Position numbers and translations under genes: made by a program | The notes under the pieces: model-generated | Databases searched by the model: none | What the model saw: the letters and a program-made list of their open reading frames with translations, nothing else | Told to the model about the DNA's origin: nothing | Source of the DNA: Halomarina rubra | GTDB lineage: Archaea > Halobacteriota > Halobacteria > Halobacteriales > Haloarculaceae | NCBI RefSeq assembly: GCF_023699475.1 | Contig: NZ_JALXFV010000008.1 | Coordinates: forward strand, 456,757-520,756 | DNA length: 64,000 nt | Direction of reading: 5' to 3' | Part shown: positions 24,215 through 33,351 of the stretch, in pieces | Position numbering within the stretch: the first letter of the stretch is position 1 | Layout of the letters: each line of letters opens with the position of its first letter

Positions 24215-26122
24215 TTACTGCGGGAGTTCGACGGTGGCGTCTCCGCTCGTGATTTCTGCCACGCGCGATCGCATGTACTCCTGGAGGTCGTCGTCACAGC
24301 AGTAGATGTAGCAACCCTTCATGCCGCGGGTCATCAGCGTTCGATAGGTGTTCTTGATGATCTCGTCAGCCAGTTCTCGCGCATCATCCGGCCGCTCCTT
24401 GGTCATCTTCTTCATCCCGTGGACCGACCGGTCAGCACTCGCTCGCGCTTCGTGGTCGGTGACCAGTTCGCCATCCTCGTACCGCAGGTCGTCACCGATG
24501 ATGACGCCGACGTAGTCGAATTCGAGCCCCTGGCTGGTGTGGATACAGCCCACCTGGTCGACCGACCCTTCGGCGATGGCCCACGGGTCGTTCGCCTCGA
24601 GATTCCAACTGCGTTCGTAGTCGCCGATTGTGATGTCCATGGACTCGGCATCGGGCTTACTCTCTTTCTCCCAATCCCAGCAGTACCCAGCAACGACCCG
24701 GGAGAGCCGGCCGTCCTCGTTTCTCGCTTCGATGGCATCGTGCAACTCCTGAGGTGAGTCGAACACCCGAACGTCGTACTTGACATCCTCCTCCATCGGG
24801 ACGGCCAATTCCCGGATGTCGAGGACGTCCTCGAGCCAGTCGATGTAGTCCTCGGAGCCGGCACACCGGAGTTGCGACGTCAGCGACCGTTTGGTTACCT
24901 CGGCACCCAACTCGGCGGCGTGTTTCTCGATCTCGTCGATGGAGCCGATGTCCTTGATGTGGACGCGCTGGGTCTCGTCGATGAAGAAGACGGAGAACTG
25001 GGCCGCGTTGATGATTTCCATGATCTGGTTCTCGCCGTGGCCGAAGAAGTTGGACTTCTCGTTCAGGCGATGGGCTTCGTCGGCGATGAGCGCGTCCAGC
25101 GTGTTCGGTTCCTCATCGACGTAGCTGCCAGCGCCGGTGAACAGGTGGTTGATGTCCTTGACGAGCATGTCCCCCCTGAGTTTCTGCTCGTAGACGTCTC
25201 GGGGCGCACTGTTCTTCGAGACGTACTGCGCGGTCAGGTCCTGCTGGAGGAGTTCGACGAGGATGTTGATGGCGACGACCGTCTTCCCCGTTCCGGGGCC
25301 TCCTTCGACGATGAGGACGCGCTTCTGGTCGTCTTGTTGGGATTGGGCGGCGAGTTCGAGCGCCTTCTCGTAGACGACCTTCTGGGAATCGATGAGCGTG
25401 AACTCGTTGTTACCCTCGAGCATCTCGAGGATGGCATCCTGAAGTGACTTGCTGGGCGTTAGCGGGCTGGCGTCGATGTTCTGCAGAATCTCTCCGCCGT
25501 CGCCGACCTGGATCTTCGACTCGAGGAACGCACTGAGTTGCGCGACCTCGCCACGGAGGAACAGCGGCACCTCGTCGGTGTACTGCTGATAGGCTTCGTG
25601 TTCGAGTTCCTCGCGGGCTTCGGGCTCGTAGTTGTGGAGATACGCAATTGGATGGAGGTCGACGGGCGTCTCCTGGATGTACTGGTTGAAGTCCTCGAGG
25701 AACTGCGTGTACGACCACGCCTGATAGCACGGGTGAGTCGTCTCGCGGATATCGTTCCCGAGGTACGTCTCGATGATACCGTCTTTGTGGGCGACGGCCT
25801 GGGTGGACTCGCCTTCCCACTGTTTCAGTTCGACGATGATGGCGTTCGCGTTGCCGGCCTCGTCGTACCCGGAGATGATGAGATCGACACGGCGTGAGGT
25901 GAGGGGAATCTTGAACTCGACGGCGATACCCGCGTCGTCGGGGATGTCGCTGCTGGCGAGGACCTTGTAGACGTACTGGAAGGAGTTCTCCCAGGAGCGG
26001 ACCTCGCTGTCGCTCCCAACAGCGAGTCCCTGGTCAGCGTGTCCCTTCTTGATCTCGGCGACGAGCCGATCGTTCAGAACATCGTCCAGCAGCCCGGCCT
26101 TCGTATTCTCGTAGACAAGCAT
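24215..26122 (-). CDS. PD-(D/E)xK nuclease-DUF2075-type helicase fusion
   Basis: This 635-aa protein has two parts. Residues about 50-140 have a PD-(D/E)xK-like core (Asp80 then Glu98-x-Lys100, IIVELKQWE). Residues about 230-620 form a superfamily-1-like helicase/ATPase with Walker A GGPGTGKT (274-281), a DEAH box (348-351), TSQGLEFDYVGVI (529-541) and YRTLMTRG (593-600). This matches DUF2075/Schlafen-group-3-like ATPases. It starts 3 bp after the stop of the MazG-like gene, so the two form one operon. A nucleic-acid-targeting defence role is inferred. Confidence 0.85.
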   Translation of the reverse strand: MLVYENTKAGLLDDVLNDRLVAEIKKGHADQGLAVGSDSEVRSWENSFQYVYKVLASSDIPDDAGIAVEFKIPLTSRRVDLIISGYDEAGNANAIIVELKQWEGESTQAVAHKDGIIETYLGNDIRETTHPCYQAWSYTQFLEDFNQYIQETPVDLHPIAYLHNYEPEAREELEHEAYQQYTDEVPLFLRGEVAQLSAFLESKIQVGDGGEILQNIDASPLTPSKSLQDAILEMLEGNNEFTLIDSQKVVYEKALELAAQSQQDDQKRVLIVEGGPGTGKTVVAINILVELLQQDLTAQYVSKNSAPRDVYEQKLRGDMLVKDINHLFTGAGSYVDEEPNTLDALIADEAHRLNEKSNFFGHGENQIMEIINAAQFSVFFIDETQRVHIKDIGSIDEIEKHAAELGAEVTKRSLTSQLRCAGSEDYIDWLEDVLDIRELAVPMEEDVKYDVRVFDSPQELHDAIEARNEDGRLSRVVAGYCWDWEKESKPDAESMDITIGDYERSWNLEANDPWAIAEGSVDQVGCIHTSQGLEFDYVGVIIGDDLRYEDGELVTDHEARASADRSVHGMKKMTKERPDDARELADEIIKNTYRTLMTRGMKGCYIYCCDDDLQEYMRSRVAEITSGDATVELPQ

Positions 26123-26125
26123 TCG

Positions 26126-26473
26126 CTATTCGTCATATTTCTTGTTGGATGACGCGTATTCATCCTTCGGATAGCGTTCGCGATTGGTGTCAAGTTTATC
26201 GGCGAGCGCCTGTTCGAGATCGACGTCGTAGAGGTCGGCGAATCGGAGGGTGAAGAAGAGGACATCGGCGAGTTCGGCTTCGATGGCCTGTCGGGAGCCT
26301 GCGTCTTCGAGGAGAGCGGCTTGCTCCTCGGTGTCCTTGAACCGAAACTGTTCGAGGAGTTCGTTGGACTCCGTCGACAGCCCGATGGCAAGATCCTTGG
26401 GGGTGTGGAACTGCTCCCAGTCGCGTTCGTCACAGAACTCACGAATCTCCTGATTGAGCGCGTCGAACTGCAT
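26126..26473 (-). CDS. MazG-like nucleotide pyrophosphohydrolase
   Basis: This 115-aa all-alpha NTP pyrophosphatase is of the MazG/DCTPP type. The metal-binding ExxE (Glu35, Glu38) and ExxD (Glu67, Asp70) motifs are intact, so it probably hydrolyses a (d)NTP to the monophosphate. The ATG at 26473 follows a TATA-like GTTTATGT (minus strand, 26503-26496) by about 27 nt, giving a leaderless start. It is first in a two-gene unit with the nuclease-helicase and may deplete or sense nucleotides during infection. Confidence 0.88.
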   Translation of the reverse strand: MQFDALNQEIREFCDERDWEQFHTPKDLAIGLSTESNELLEQFRFKDTEEQAALLEDAGSRQAIEAELADVLFFTLRFADLYDVDLEQALADKLDTNRERYPKDEYASSNKKYDE

Positions 26474-26495
26474 GCCTTGGTCTTCACTGCAGGCG

Positions 26496-26503
26496 ACATA
26501 AAC
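26496..26503 (-). promoter_or_regulatory. TATA box of the MazG/nuclease-helicase operon
   Basis: GTTTATGT on the minus strand, 23-30 nt before the ATG of the MazG-like gene. Confidence 0.5.
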
Positions 26504-26700
26504 GCTGGACAGGTGGGGCGCTCCGAGTGACAAGCAGGGCCCGACCACGTCGAATCCGACGGCCAAGGGCTGACGTGGCCAATCTCCGCTCGCACAACGC
26601 TTATGGCCGAGACTGGCAGTTGTCAAGGCAAGACGCCTCTGCGTCGCACCCGGCCACCGGACGTCTGGATGATGGTGCCCGCTTCAGCACTCGCTTTCTC

Positions 26701-27249
26701 ATGATTCAACAGCACGCGTTCGATCCCCAGAGCGGCGCTCCTCTCTCGCGTGACCGCCACTACCCCGGTGCGTACCGACACGGCGTTCGGACACCACTCA
26801 ACCACCCGAACGCAGAGTGGGATGACTCCCGAGAGGGCGCCCTCACGAACGGCGAACTCCGCTCGGCGCAGCAGGGTTTGCTCGGGTACTTTCGGCGGGT
26901 CCAGCGCCAGGTCCGCCAACCAGAACCCTCGATCGATCGGCAAGCAGCGCTCGCCCTGAAGCGCCTGAAAGCCGCCACAGACGCCATCGACACGTTCGTC
27001 TGGTACGCGCTGGCCGAGTACCTCGCCCGTCAGGGTCACTGGGTAGCGTGGATGCTCGACCACACGCACGCGCGGAGTCCCCACTGTGCCTCCCGCGTCA
27101 AGTTCCGCCCAGCCGTTGGGCGTCTCGAGGCAGTGTGTGCCTCCGCTCCGAAAGCCCACGGCGCCGTCGATGAGGCCATCCGCGATCGGGTCGGCGATAT
27201 CTACACCGCAGCGTTCGATGAGGACCTCCAGGAGTTCCGGGTGCTGTGA
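26701..27249 (+). CDS. Hypothetical viral protein
   Basis: This 182-aa protein starts at ATG 26701 (MIQQHAFDPQSG). It has a helical centre with many Gln and Arg residues (GELRSAQQGLLGYFRRVQRQ), then HTHARSPHCASRVKFRP. The His/Cys cluster might bind metal. The last third (DEAIRDRVGDIYTAAF) is helical. No family recognised. It precedes the small membrane-protein genes on the same strand. Confidence 0.65.
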   Translation: MIQQHAFDPQSGAPLSRDRHYPGAYRHGVRTPLNHPNAEWDDSREGALTNGELRSAQQGLLGYFRRVQRQVRQPEPSIDRQAALALKRLKAATDAIDTFVWYALAEYLARQGHWVAWMLDHTHARSPHCASRVKFRPAVGRLEAVCASAPKAHGAVDEAIRDRVGDIYTAAFDEDLQEFRVL

Positions 27250-27252
27250 CTC

Positions 27253-27444
27253 ATGGCCGCAGCTCCAGGCACGCGTACGACCGCCGTCCATCCACTGACC
27301 TCCCTCCCCTCGGAGTGTCGTGTCCTCGGGGAGGTGTTCCAGCCACATCTCCGCTCGAGTGAGTCGAACCTGTTCGTCCGCGTCGAGTTCGACACCGGCG
27401 GGCGCTACCGAGTTCCCTTCGATGCCGTCGAGAACTATGAATGA
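27253..27444 (+). CDS. Small hypothetical protein
   Basis: This 63-aa protein ends in a beta-rich SNLFVRVEFDTGGRYRVPF, resembling a small SH3- or OB-like hairpin. Its TGA overlaps the ATG of the next gene, so it belongs to the membrane-protein operon. Function unknown. Confidence 0.55.
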   Translation: MAAAPGTRTTAVHPLTSLPSECRVLGEVFQPHLRSSESNLFVRVEFDTGGRYRVPFDAVENYE

Positions 27445-27653
27445 AGCTCCTCAGCGCCGACAACTTGCTCGTCGCCGGGCTCTTCGGCCTGCTGGCGTTC
27501 GTGGTTGTCAACGACGTCCGGCGCCCCGGCTACCATCCGACCTGGCAGCTGTACGTCGCCCTCCTGGGGGCGATGCTGGTCGTGATGGGCTACTCCGTCG
27601 ATTCACAGTGGGTCACCATCGGCACGGCGAGCCAGGAGGACGATAGCTCGTGA
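27441..27653 (+). CDS. Two-TM small membrane protein
   Basis: This 70-aa protein has hydrophobic helices at about 8-23 and 37-52 with a short polar loop. Both termini overlap neighbours (ATGA, then GTGATG). Size and topology would suit a holin or a surface-modifying protein, but nothing specific supports either. Confidence 0.65.
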   Translation: MKLLSADNLLVAGLFGLLAFVVVNDVRRPGYHPTWQLYVALLGAMLVVMGYSVDSQWVTIGTASQEDDSS

Positions 27654-27946
27654 TGCGCTACCCGCTTCCGCCGGACCTGCAACTCGCACTCAAGATCGGC
27701 CTCATCGCCGGCCTGTTGCTCATCGGATTAGCGGTCGTGTTGTTCCTCGCGCGCAGCGAGTACGGCTGGTCACCCGTCAAGCTGACCGCCTGGGGAAGTG
27801 TCATCCTCCTGCTCTCTGGCGCGCCGTGGTTCGCCGTCGAGGGCGACGCCGCGCTCGCGATTGCGATTGCGTTCATCGGCGCGCTCGGCATCGGCCTCGT
27901 CCAGTTCACCCGGTTATGGGACCAGGCCCACCGGCCTGAGTCGTAG
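27650..27946 (+). CDS. Three-TM small membrane protein
   Basis: This protein of about 98 aa starts at GTG 27650 or ATG 27653. It has three hydrophobic segments (about 13-32, 43-60 and 66-85) and a charged tail (LWDQAHRPES). Adjacent to the two-TM protein, the pair may act together in the membrane, for example in lysis or exclusion. Unproven. Confidence 0.65.
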   Translation: MMRYPLPPDLQLALKIGLIAGLLLIGLAVVLFLARSEYGWSPVKLTAWGSVILLLSGAPWFAVEGDAALAIAIAFIGALGIGLVQFTRLWDQAHRPES

Positions 27947-28083
27947 ATTGGTGAGATTGGTAGTTTATCCCACGCGCAAATCCACTGAGCGGGCCCCAAC
28001 CCGGCTTGTCAGCGATCATGTAATGGACGCCGGGCTCAGACCGGCATCTATGCGTCATTGTATATGTAATATTAATATAGAAA

Positions 28084-28093
28084 TATTTAATAC
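28084..28093 (+). promoter_or_regulatory. AT-rich promoter of the Tat-exported protein gene
   Basis: TATTTAATAC sits in a sharply AT-rich tract (about 28050-28105), 22-31 nt before the GTG start. This is the clearest strong promoter in the left part of the provirus. Confidence 0.6.
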
Positions 28094-28114
28094 AAATTAT
28101 TTCTGCTCTAACAT

Positions 28115-29047
28115 GTGAGCGAGCAAAATTCCAAAAGTGAATCGACAGTTAATAGACGAGAAGTCCTTCGGAAGACGGCGATTTCGCTGAGTGTTGCGGC
28201 CACGGGAACCAGTGTAGCCGCAGCCGATCCTGGTTCGAACGAGTCTGGAGATGATTCGACAGGGACAGAAGGCCCAGACGTTGGGACAAACGATGCAATC
28301 GATGGGGGATCCGGGGGCGGTGGTTACCCCACACTCTACGTCAACCTGTACAATGTGGACACGATCAGCGACGGACGCAGAGACAGCGTTCAGAGTGCTT
28401 TGGAGGGTGTAGCAGGCCAAATCGGGACCGACATCAATGTCAGTCGTACCACCGTTGATGGAAGCGACTATTCCGGGTGCATGGGCTGGTACAACATGTA
28501 TAACGTCCTCGATTCGACGCAGTACCTCGGCGACGGTACCATTCACTATCTCGTCTTTGACGAGTCCGAAATTTCGGATTGGAGAAAAGGGCAGGGTCAT
28601 GGTGGCGAGGGAATGCGATCCACGACGACCGCCAGCTGGACTAGCGACTTGATGTTCGGGTATAATCGGCCTGGCATTGCGTTCCTGAACGGTGATATGA
28701 ACTTTAGCGGTGCAAGAGTCGAAGGAACGATATTCGATAATATCGCCAAAAGCGAGTTCGCACGGACGATAATGGACAAGTCGAACTCGCCGGCGACTCA
28801 GTACGGGCACGCTGATGACATCAACTCCTTCGGGACGGTCCACAACGGGTTGGTCCCTGGGGACACAGCATCTCCCCTCATCACCGGGAAGACTGGCTAC
28901 AACAACCTCGTGACCGGCGGCTCTGATGACGCACTTGCAACTTGTAGCGGAGATGGTACTCCCCCACGAGCAGAGTACACAACCGGTACCCTCTCGGACT
29001 GCGCACTTAGTGAGATGCGACGGTATCTCAGTGACGACATGTACTGA
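28115..29047 (+). CDS. Tat-exported protein of unknown function
   Basis: This 310-aa secreted protein begins at GTG 28115. Its signal has VNRREVLRK (RR at 14-15), a hydrophobic stretch and AAA near 35-37. A Gly/Ser/Asp linker (about 38-68) precedes a folded domain (YPTLYVNLYNVDTI) with scattered Cys and Gly. Codon use is less GC-rich than its neighbours, suggesting recent transfer. Halocins are also Tat-exported, but no mature-peptide signature is visible. It may be a lysogenic-conversion factor acting at or outside the cell surface. Confidence 0.75.
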   Translation: MSEQNSKSESTVNRREVLRKTAISLSVAATGTSVAAADPGSNESGDDSTGTEGPDVGTNDAIDGGSGGGGYPTLYVNLYNVDTISDGRRDSVQSALEGVAGQIGTDINVSRTTVDGSDYSGCMGWYNMYNVLDSTQYLGDGTIHYLVFDESEISDWRKGQGHGGEGMRSTTTASWTSDLMFGYNRPGIAFLNGDMNFSGARVEGTIFDNIAKSEFARTIMDKSNSPATQYGHADDINSFGTVHNGLVPGDTASPLITGKTGYNNLVTGGSDDALATCSGDGTPPRAEYTTGTLSDCALSEMRRYLSDDMY

Positions 29048-29312
29048 TTCTCGATAGTTCGAGGGCCTATCCTGCTATCTGGTCGCAAAATACAATCGTC
29101 GTCTCAACTACCGCCACATCGTCTCAAGAAGTGCTGCAAAACATGTGGAAGCCCCTGGTCAATGCAGATTCCCATGCCCGAGTTGGAAACGGCCTCTGAC
29201 AGCCACTCCTAGTCCCGCATCAACAGGTAGTGGTGGCGACAGTATAATTCACCCACCTCGAATGATAGGTTTGGCATTTGCCATCACGTCTCTGACTCCG
29301 CTGTAACTCCCT

Positions 29313-29657
29313 ATGTCACGCAAACCACTCCACGGCGACGACTACGTCTTCGACGACCCGCCCGCCTGGCTCCCCACTCCACTCCAGAAGGTAGCTGGAG
29401 ACCTCATCTACGACGAGGCGCATGCGCTCGAGCTCGGTCTGGTCGGCATCCCGCTGGGCATCGCCCTCACGCTGGGTTACGACCGACTCGCCATCGGCAC
29501 GCTCATCGCACTCATCACAATCGCGTTCGGCCTTCGGGCGGCCCCAAACTCGTTGCCCATAGCCAGCCGCACCGTCCAGAAGGAACCCTGGTACTTTCTC
29601 ATCGTCCTGATCGGGTCGATGACGCTCGCGGCTGGTGCGGTCGCGATGGTTCACTGA
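29313..29657 (+). CDS. Three-TM membrane protein
   Basis: This 114-aa protein has a polar N-terminus (LHGDDYVFDDPPAWLPTP) and three hydrophobic segments (about 41-56, 60-75 and 93-110). It ends one base before the GTG of the small-terminase gene. Location directly before packaging genes makes a structural or lysis role possible. Not recognised. Confidence 0.65.
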   Translation: MSRKPLHGDDYVFDDPPAWLPTPLQKVAGDLIYDEAHALELGLVGIPLGIALTLGYDRLAIGTLIALITIAFGLRAAPNSLPIASRTVQKEPWYFLIVLIGSMTLAAGAVAMVH

Positions 29658-30329
29658 GTGAAACGCCCCATGGGAGAACGCAACTACGCAGAGGAGTGTG
29701 GCGACTACGGCGGGTCGAACCGTGATGGCGAACCGTGTGGTCGGCCGGCCGGGTGGGGAACGGACTTCCCCGACGGCAAGTGCCGCCATCACCGCGGGAC
29801 GTCCCCCGACGGAACGAGCCACAACGACAACACGAACGCAGTCACGCATGGCCTGTACGCCCAGACGAACGCGACCTACCAACAGGTCCTGACCGACGAC
29901 GAACGCCAGCTCGTCGACGACATCTTCAGCGACTACCTGGCCGACTACGAAGCACGCCATGGCGAGGCGACGACCGGGACGAGAGCCGAGCTGTTCCGCA
30001 TCGCCGTCTCCTACGGCAAGCACGTCCACGCCGACCGATGGGCGATCGAGAAACCCGAGAGCCTGGAGTCGGGCAACGCCGCAGTCGACCGCGAGACGCA
30101 CGTCAGCGACGGTGGCGAGACGTACTACACCTACAAGGAGACGGTCGTCGCGAAGGGCCAGCGGGCACTCTCTCGAGACCGCAGGGCGTGGCTGAAAGAC
30201 CTCGGTCTCATGGGTGCGTCACCGGACGATCGCCAGGCGAGCGCACTCGAGGCGGGCCTCGACCTGACCCTCTCGACCGACGAGAAAGCTGCCCTCGATG
30301 GCACGTTCGACACCGAGCCCCAGACATGA
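29658..30329 (+). CDS. Terminase small subunit (putative)
   Basis: This protein of about 223 aa begins at GTG 29658 or ATG 29670. The N-terminal zinc-type motif (CGRPAGWGTDFPDGKCRHH) followed by NAVTHGLYA is typical of small-terminase N-termini in many archaeal and bacterial siphoviruses. A helical C-terminal part should oligomerise into the DNA-recognising ring. Its TGA overlaps the TerL ATG. Assignment rests on the motif plus position, not on a full-length match. Confidence 0.65.
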   Translation: MKRPMGERNYAEECGDYGGSNRDGEPCGRPAGWGTDFPDGKCRHHRGTSPDGTSHNDNTNAVTHGLYAQTNATYQQVLTDDERQLVDDIFSDYLADYEARHGEATTGTRAELFRIAVSYGKHVHADRWAIEKPESLESGNAAVDRETHVSDGGETYYTYKETVVAKGQRALSRDRRAWLKDLGLMGASPDDRQASALEAGLDLTLSTDEKAALDGTFDTEPQT

Positions 30330-31903
30330 GCCAGACAGACCAGGCGAGTGCCGCGGCCATCGCCGAGCGTAACCCGCTGGCCCACCCGGCAATCGCCTCG
30401 GTCCAACTGTTCGAGTATTCACTCCCCCCGGGCGACCATCTCAAGGAGCTGTACAATGCGCTGTGGAAGGCCATCGACGCGGACTTCCCCCACGCCCCGA
30501 AGAAGATTGCTCGCCTGCTCCCGCGTGGACACGGCAAAAGCGAGAGTGCGGGCGTCGTGTTTCCGACGTGGGTGTTGCTCACCCACCCGGACGTCCGCGT
30601 GGCCATCATCTCGAAGACGGCCAACATCGCGGGCGAGCGCGCCGGCAAGGTCGTCGACGCCATCGAGCGCTGGGCGCCGACGTTCGGCATCGACATCGAC
30701 AGTGCGGCGGGCCACCAACTGACGACTGCCGCCAACGACCACAAAGAGCCCTCGCTGAGTGCCTACGGCCTCGAGAGCCAGCTGACGGGCAAGCACTTCG
30801 ACGTCATCATCTGGGACGACATAGCCGACTGGGAGAACCAGCGTACCGAGACCCAGCGCCGGAACGTCCGGGAGTACTTTCGAGACTACACGAAGAACCT
30901 CGGCGACCCTGACAGCGTCCTCGACGGCGGGTTCGTTCAGGCGATGATTGGGACGCGAAAACACCCCCAGGACCTCTACGAGACGGACGTTCTCCACTCA
31001 GCGACGTGGGATGCGAAGGTCTCGAAGGCTATCCGTGAGACCGACTGGCCGCTCATCGAGCAACGGGCGTGGTCGGTTCGTGGCGACGACGGGGTTGTCT
31101 ACGACGACGTCGCCGACCTGCCGGCGGCCGTCAACCTCGCGAACAACGGCGTCATCCCGGAGCGCGACCTCACCGTCCTCTGGCCCGAGCACAAACCCCC
31201 GGCGTCACTGTTGTACGACATCGTCGACGGCGACGACTCACTGCCCATCTGGCGGCGTGAGAACCAGCAGGACCCCCACGCCCTGAGCGGCGAGGTGTTC
31301 AAATCGGAGTGGCTCACATACGTCGACGAGCTCCCCCACCCTGTATCGAGCTATCGTTGGGTGGCGGGGATGGACATCGGCCTCGTCGAGGACCTCCAGC
31401 AGGCCGCCGAGAACGACACCGATTACACCGCACTGGCGGTCATCGCCTGGAATCCCTCGGCCAATCGAGGCTACCTCACTCACCTCGCCCACCGCCGGGG
31501 CATGTCAGTGAAGGGGGCAGCGGACTGGGCGGTCGAGGAACTCACCGAGTACGACATCGACGCGATGCTCGTCGAGCAGAACGCCAACCGTGGCGTCGCC
31601 CAGCGTCTCCGTGATGAGACACCCATCCCCGCCGAGGGTGACACCTCGACGGGCAGCAAAGAAGAGCGGATTCACAACCTGGCCGCAGAGTTCGAGAGTT
31701 CCCAACTCCGCGTCGTCGGCGACCCCTCGAACGAGGAGTGGCGAGACTTCGAGACGCGTGAGTGGCTGCAGTTTCCCAACGCCGCTCACGACGACCGCCT
31801 CGACGCGATTGAGATTGCAATGCGTAACGTCATGACCGACACAGGATCTACAGCCGGCGCCTTCGGCACGCCAGCGACAGGGAGGTCGAGCAGATGGCGA
31901 TAG
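30326..31903 (+). CDS. terL: Terminase large subunit
   Basis: This 525-aa packaging ATPase-nuclease has Walker A-like PRGHGKSE (Lys71, Ser72) and Walker B IIWDD (Asp164/Asp165). The C-terminal RNaseH-like nuclease shows Asp350 (GMDIGL), Glu417 (LVEQNA) and the DDRLD block near 489-493. The ATG at 30326 overlaps the TerS stop as ATGA. It acts at the portal to translocate and cut concatemeric DNA. Both active centres look intact, so the provirus may be functional. Confidence 0.92.
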   Translation: MSQTDQASAAAIAERNPLAHPAIASVQLFEYSLPPGDHLKELYNALWKAIDADFPHAPKKIARLLPRGHGKSESAGVVFPTWVLLTHPDVRVAIISKTANIAGERAGKVVDAIERWAPTFGIDIDSAAGHQLTTAANDHKEPSLSAYGLESQLTGKHFDVIIWDDIADWENQRTETQRRNVREYFRDYTKNLGDPDSVLDGGFVQAMIGTRKHPQDLYETDVLHSATWDAKVSKAIRETDWPLIEQRAWSVRGDDGVVYDDVADLPAAVNLANNGVIPERDLTVLWPEHKPPASLLYDIVDGDDSLPIWRRENQQDPHALSGEVFKSEWLTYVDELPHPVSSYRWVAGMDIGLVEDLQQAAENDTDYTALAVIAWNPSANRGYLTHLAHRRGMSVKGAADWAVEELTEYDIDAMLVEQNANRGVAQRLRDETPIPAEGDTSTGSKEERIHNLAAEFESSQLRVVGDPSNEEWRDFETREWLQFPNAAHDDRLDAIEIAMRNVMTDTGSTAGAFGTPATGRSSRWR

Positions 31904-33351
31904 AACACCCTGACGACCCCGACGGGCCGACGCGGGCTGACTTCGGTGGGCTCCGGAACCAGGCGGTCCTCGCCGCTGCGCTCGGCATGGCCTATGGCGG
32001 GAAGCGAGACTACTACGACAACTTCGCCTGGGACCGCTCGCCCGATGTCGAGGACTACTACGCGTCGTTCCTCCGCAACCCGCATGCTAACGCAGTCATC
32101 TCCATCCCCGCGGAGACGGCCTGGCGGAACGCCCCGGAGTACGTCGACGAGAAGACCTCTGAGGCAGGGGCGGAGACGGACTTCGAGTCCGACATCGCCG
32201 ACGTCGTCAACAGCACACGACTGTGGCACTACTGTAAGCGCGCGCACCTGCTCTCTCGCATCGGGCAGTTCGGGCTGTTGATGATCGGGTGGGCCGACGG
32301 CGAGGACCAGCAGTTCGCCGCGCCCGTCGACCGAACGGCACTCAGCCAGAACGACCCCGGCGACGCAATCGAGTGGCTCCGCCCGCTCTCACAGCTCTCG
32401 GTCACGGATATCCGGTGGGCAGACGCCAGCAGCGGCCGGTGGGGGCATCCCGAGTACTATCGCATCGACTTCTCGGACGAGAACGACGCGGGGACAGCGG
32501 GTGTCTTCGGCGCTGGCCAGCGCGAGCAGTGGGTCCACCACAGTCGCGTCATCCACATCGCCGGTGGACTGCTCGACGACGAGGTCCGGGGGACGCCTGC
32601 GCTCGAACCGATCTACAACACGGTCACCGACCTGCAGAAACTCGAAGGCAGTGCGGCGGAGGCGGCGTACTCCATCGCCCGGCCGGGGATTCACGTCAAC
32701 ATCGACAAGGACGCGAGCCTGCCGGAGGGGGCTGAAGAGCAGATCGATGCGGAGACCGACGCGTACGTCAACGAGTTCCAGCCGATGATGCGGACCCAGG
32801 GCGTCGAGGTCAACCGCATCGCGGGTGACCAGATCGACCCGGAACAGATCAAGCAGGCACTCATCGAGACGCTGAGTGAATCGACGAAGATTCCACAGAA
32901 GATTCTGAAGGGCAACGAGAGCGGGGAGGTCGCGGGGTCACAGGACCTCCGGGAGTTCTACGGTGCCATCGCCGAGCTCGTCGAACAGGTCTGTGACCCC
33001 CAGCTCGTTCGGGAGTTTGCCGACCGGCTCATTCGATACCAGGTCGTCGCCCCACCGGCCGGTGATGATTACGACGTCGAGCGTGAGCCACTCGCCGAGC
33101 AGGACGAGTTGGAACAGTCGGAAATTCAGGAGAACCGGTCGACCGTCGTCAAGAACATCGCCTCGTACGCGCCCGGCCTCGACAGCGCAGCCATCGCGCA
33201 GTTCATCGAAGACGGCGAGTTCCCCGAGATGGACGACACCGACCAGCCCGCCCCGGTGAACCCTGCGGAGGACGCAGGCGCACCGCCCACCGGCGCGACA
33301 CCGCCAGCGCTCGCGAATGGTGGGGAGGGCGGGTCGGGCGACGATGGCTAG
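31894..33351 (+). CDS. Portal protein (DUF1073-like)
   Basis: This 485-aa head-vertex protein forms the dodecameric portal. Signatures include YYASFLRNPHANAVIS, WVHHSRVIHIAGG and IPQKILKGNESGEVAGSQD, all common in DUF1073-type portals. The last 60 residues are disordered and Gly/Pro-rich. It overlaps TerL by ten bases in another frame, and its stop overlaps the MuF start. Confidence 0.87.
   Translation: MAIEHPDDPDGPTRADFGGLRNQAVLAAALGMAYGGKRDYYDNFAWDRSPDVEDYYASFLRNPHANAVISIPAETAWRNAPEYVDEKTSEAGAETDFESDIADVVNSTRLWHYCKRAHLLSRIGQFGLLMIGWADGEDQQFAAPVDRTALSQNDPGDAIEWLRPLSQLSVTDIRWADASSGRWGHPEYYRIDFSDENDAGTAGVFGAGQREQWVHHSRVIHIAGGLLDDEVRGTPALEPIYNTVTDLQKLEGSAAEAAYSIARPGIHVNIDKDASLPEGAEEQIDAETDAYVNEFQPMMRTQGVEVNRIAGDQIDPEQIKQALIETLSESTKIPQKILKGNESGEVAGSQDLREFYGAIAELVEQVCDPQLVREFADRLIRYQVVAPPAGDDYDVEREPLAEQDELEQSEIQENRSTVVKNIASYAPGLDSAAIAQFIEDGEFPEMDDTDQPAPVNPAEDAGAPPTGATPPALANGGEGGSGDDG

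Noticed and set aside
26603-26704. 33-aa frame overlapping the start at 26701 by ATGA
   Set aside because: Composition is basic and unlike haloarchaeal proteins, and no promoter or ribosome site supports it, despite the suggestive overlap.
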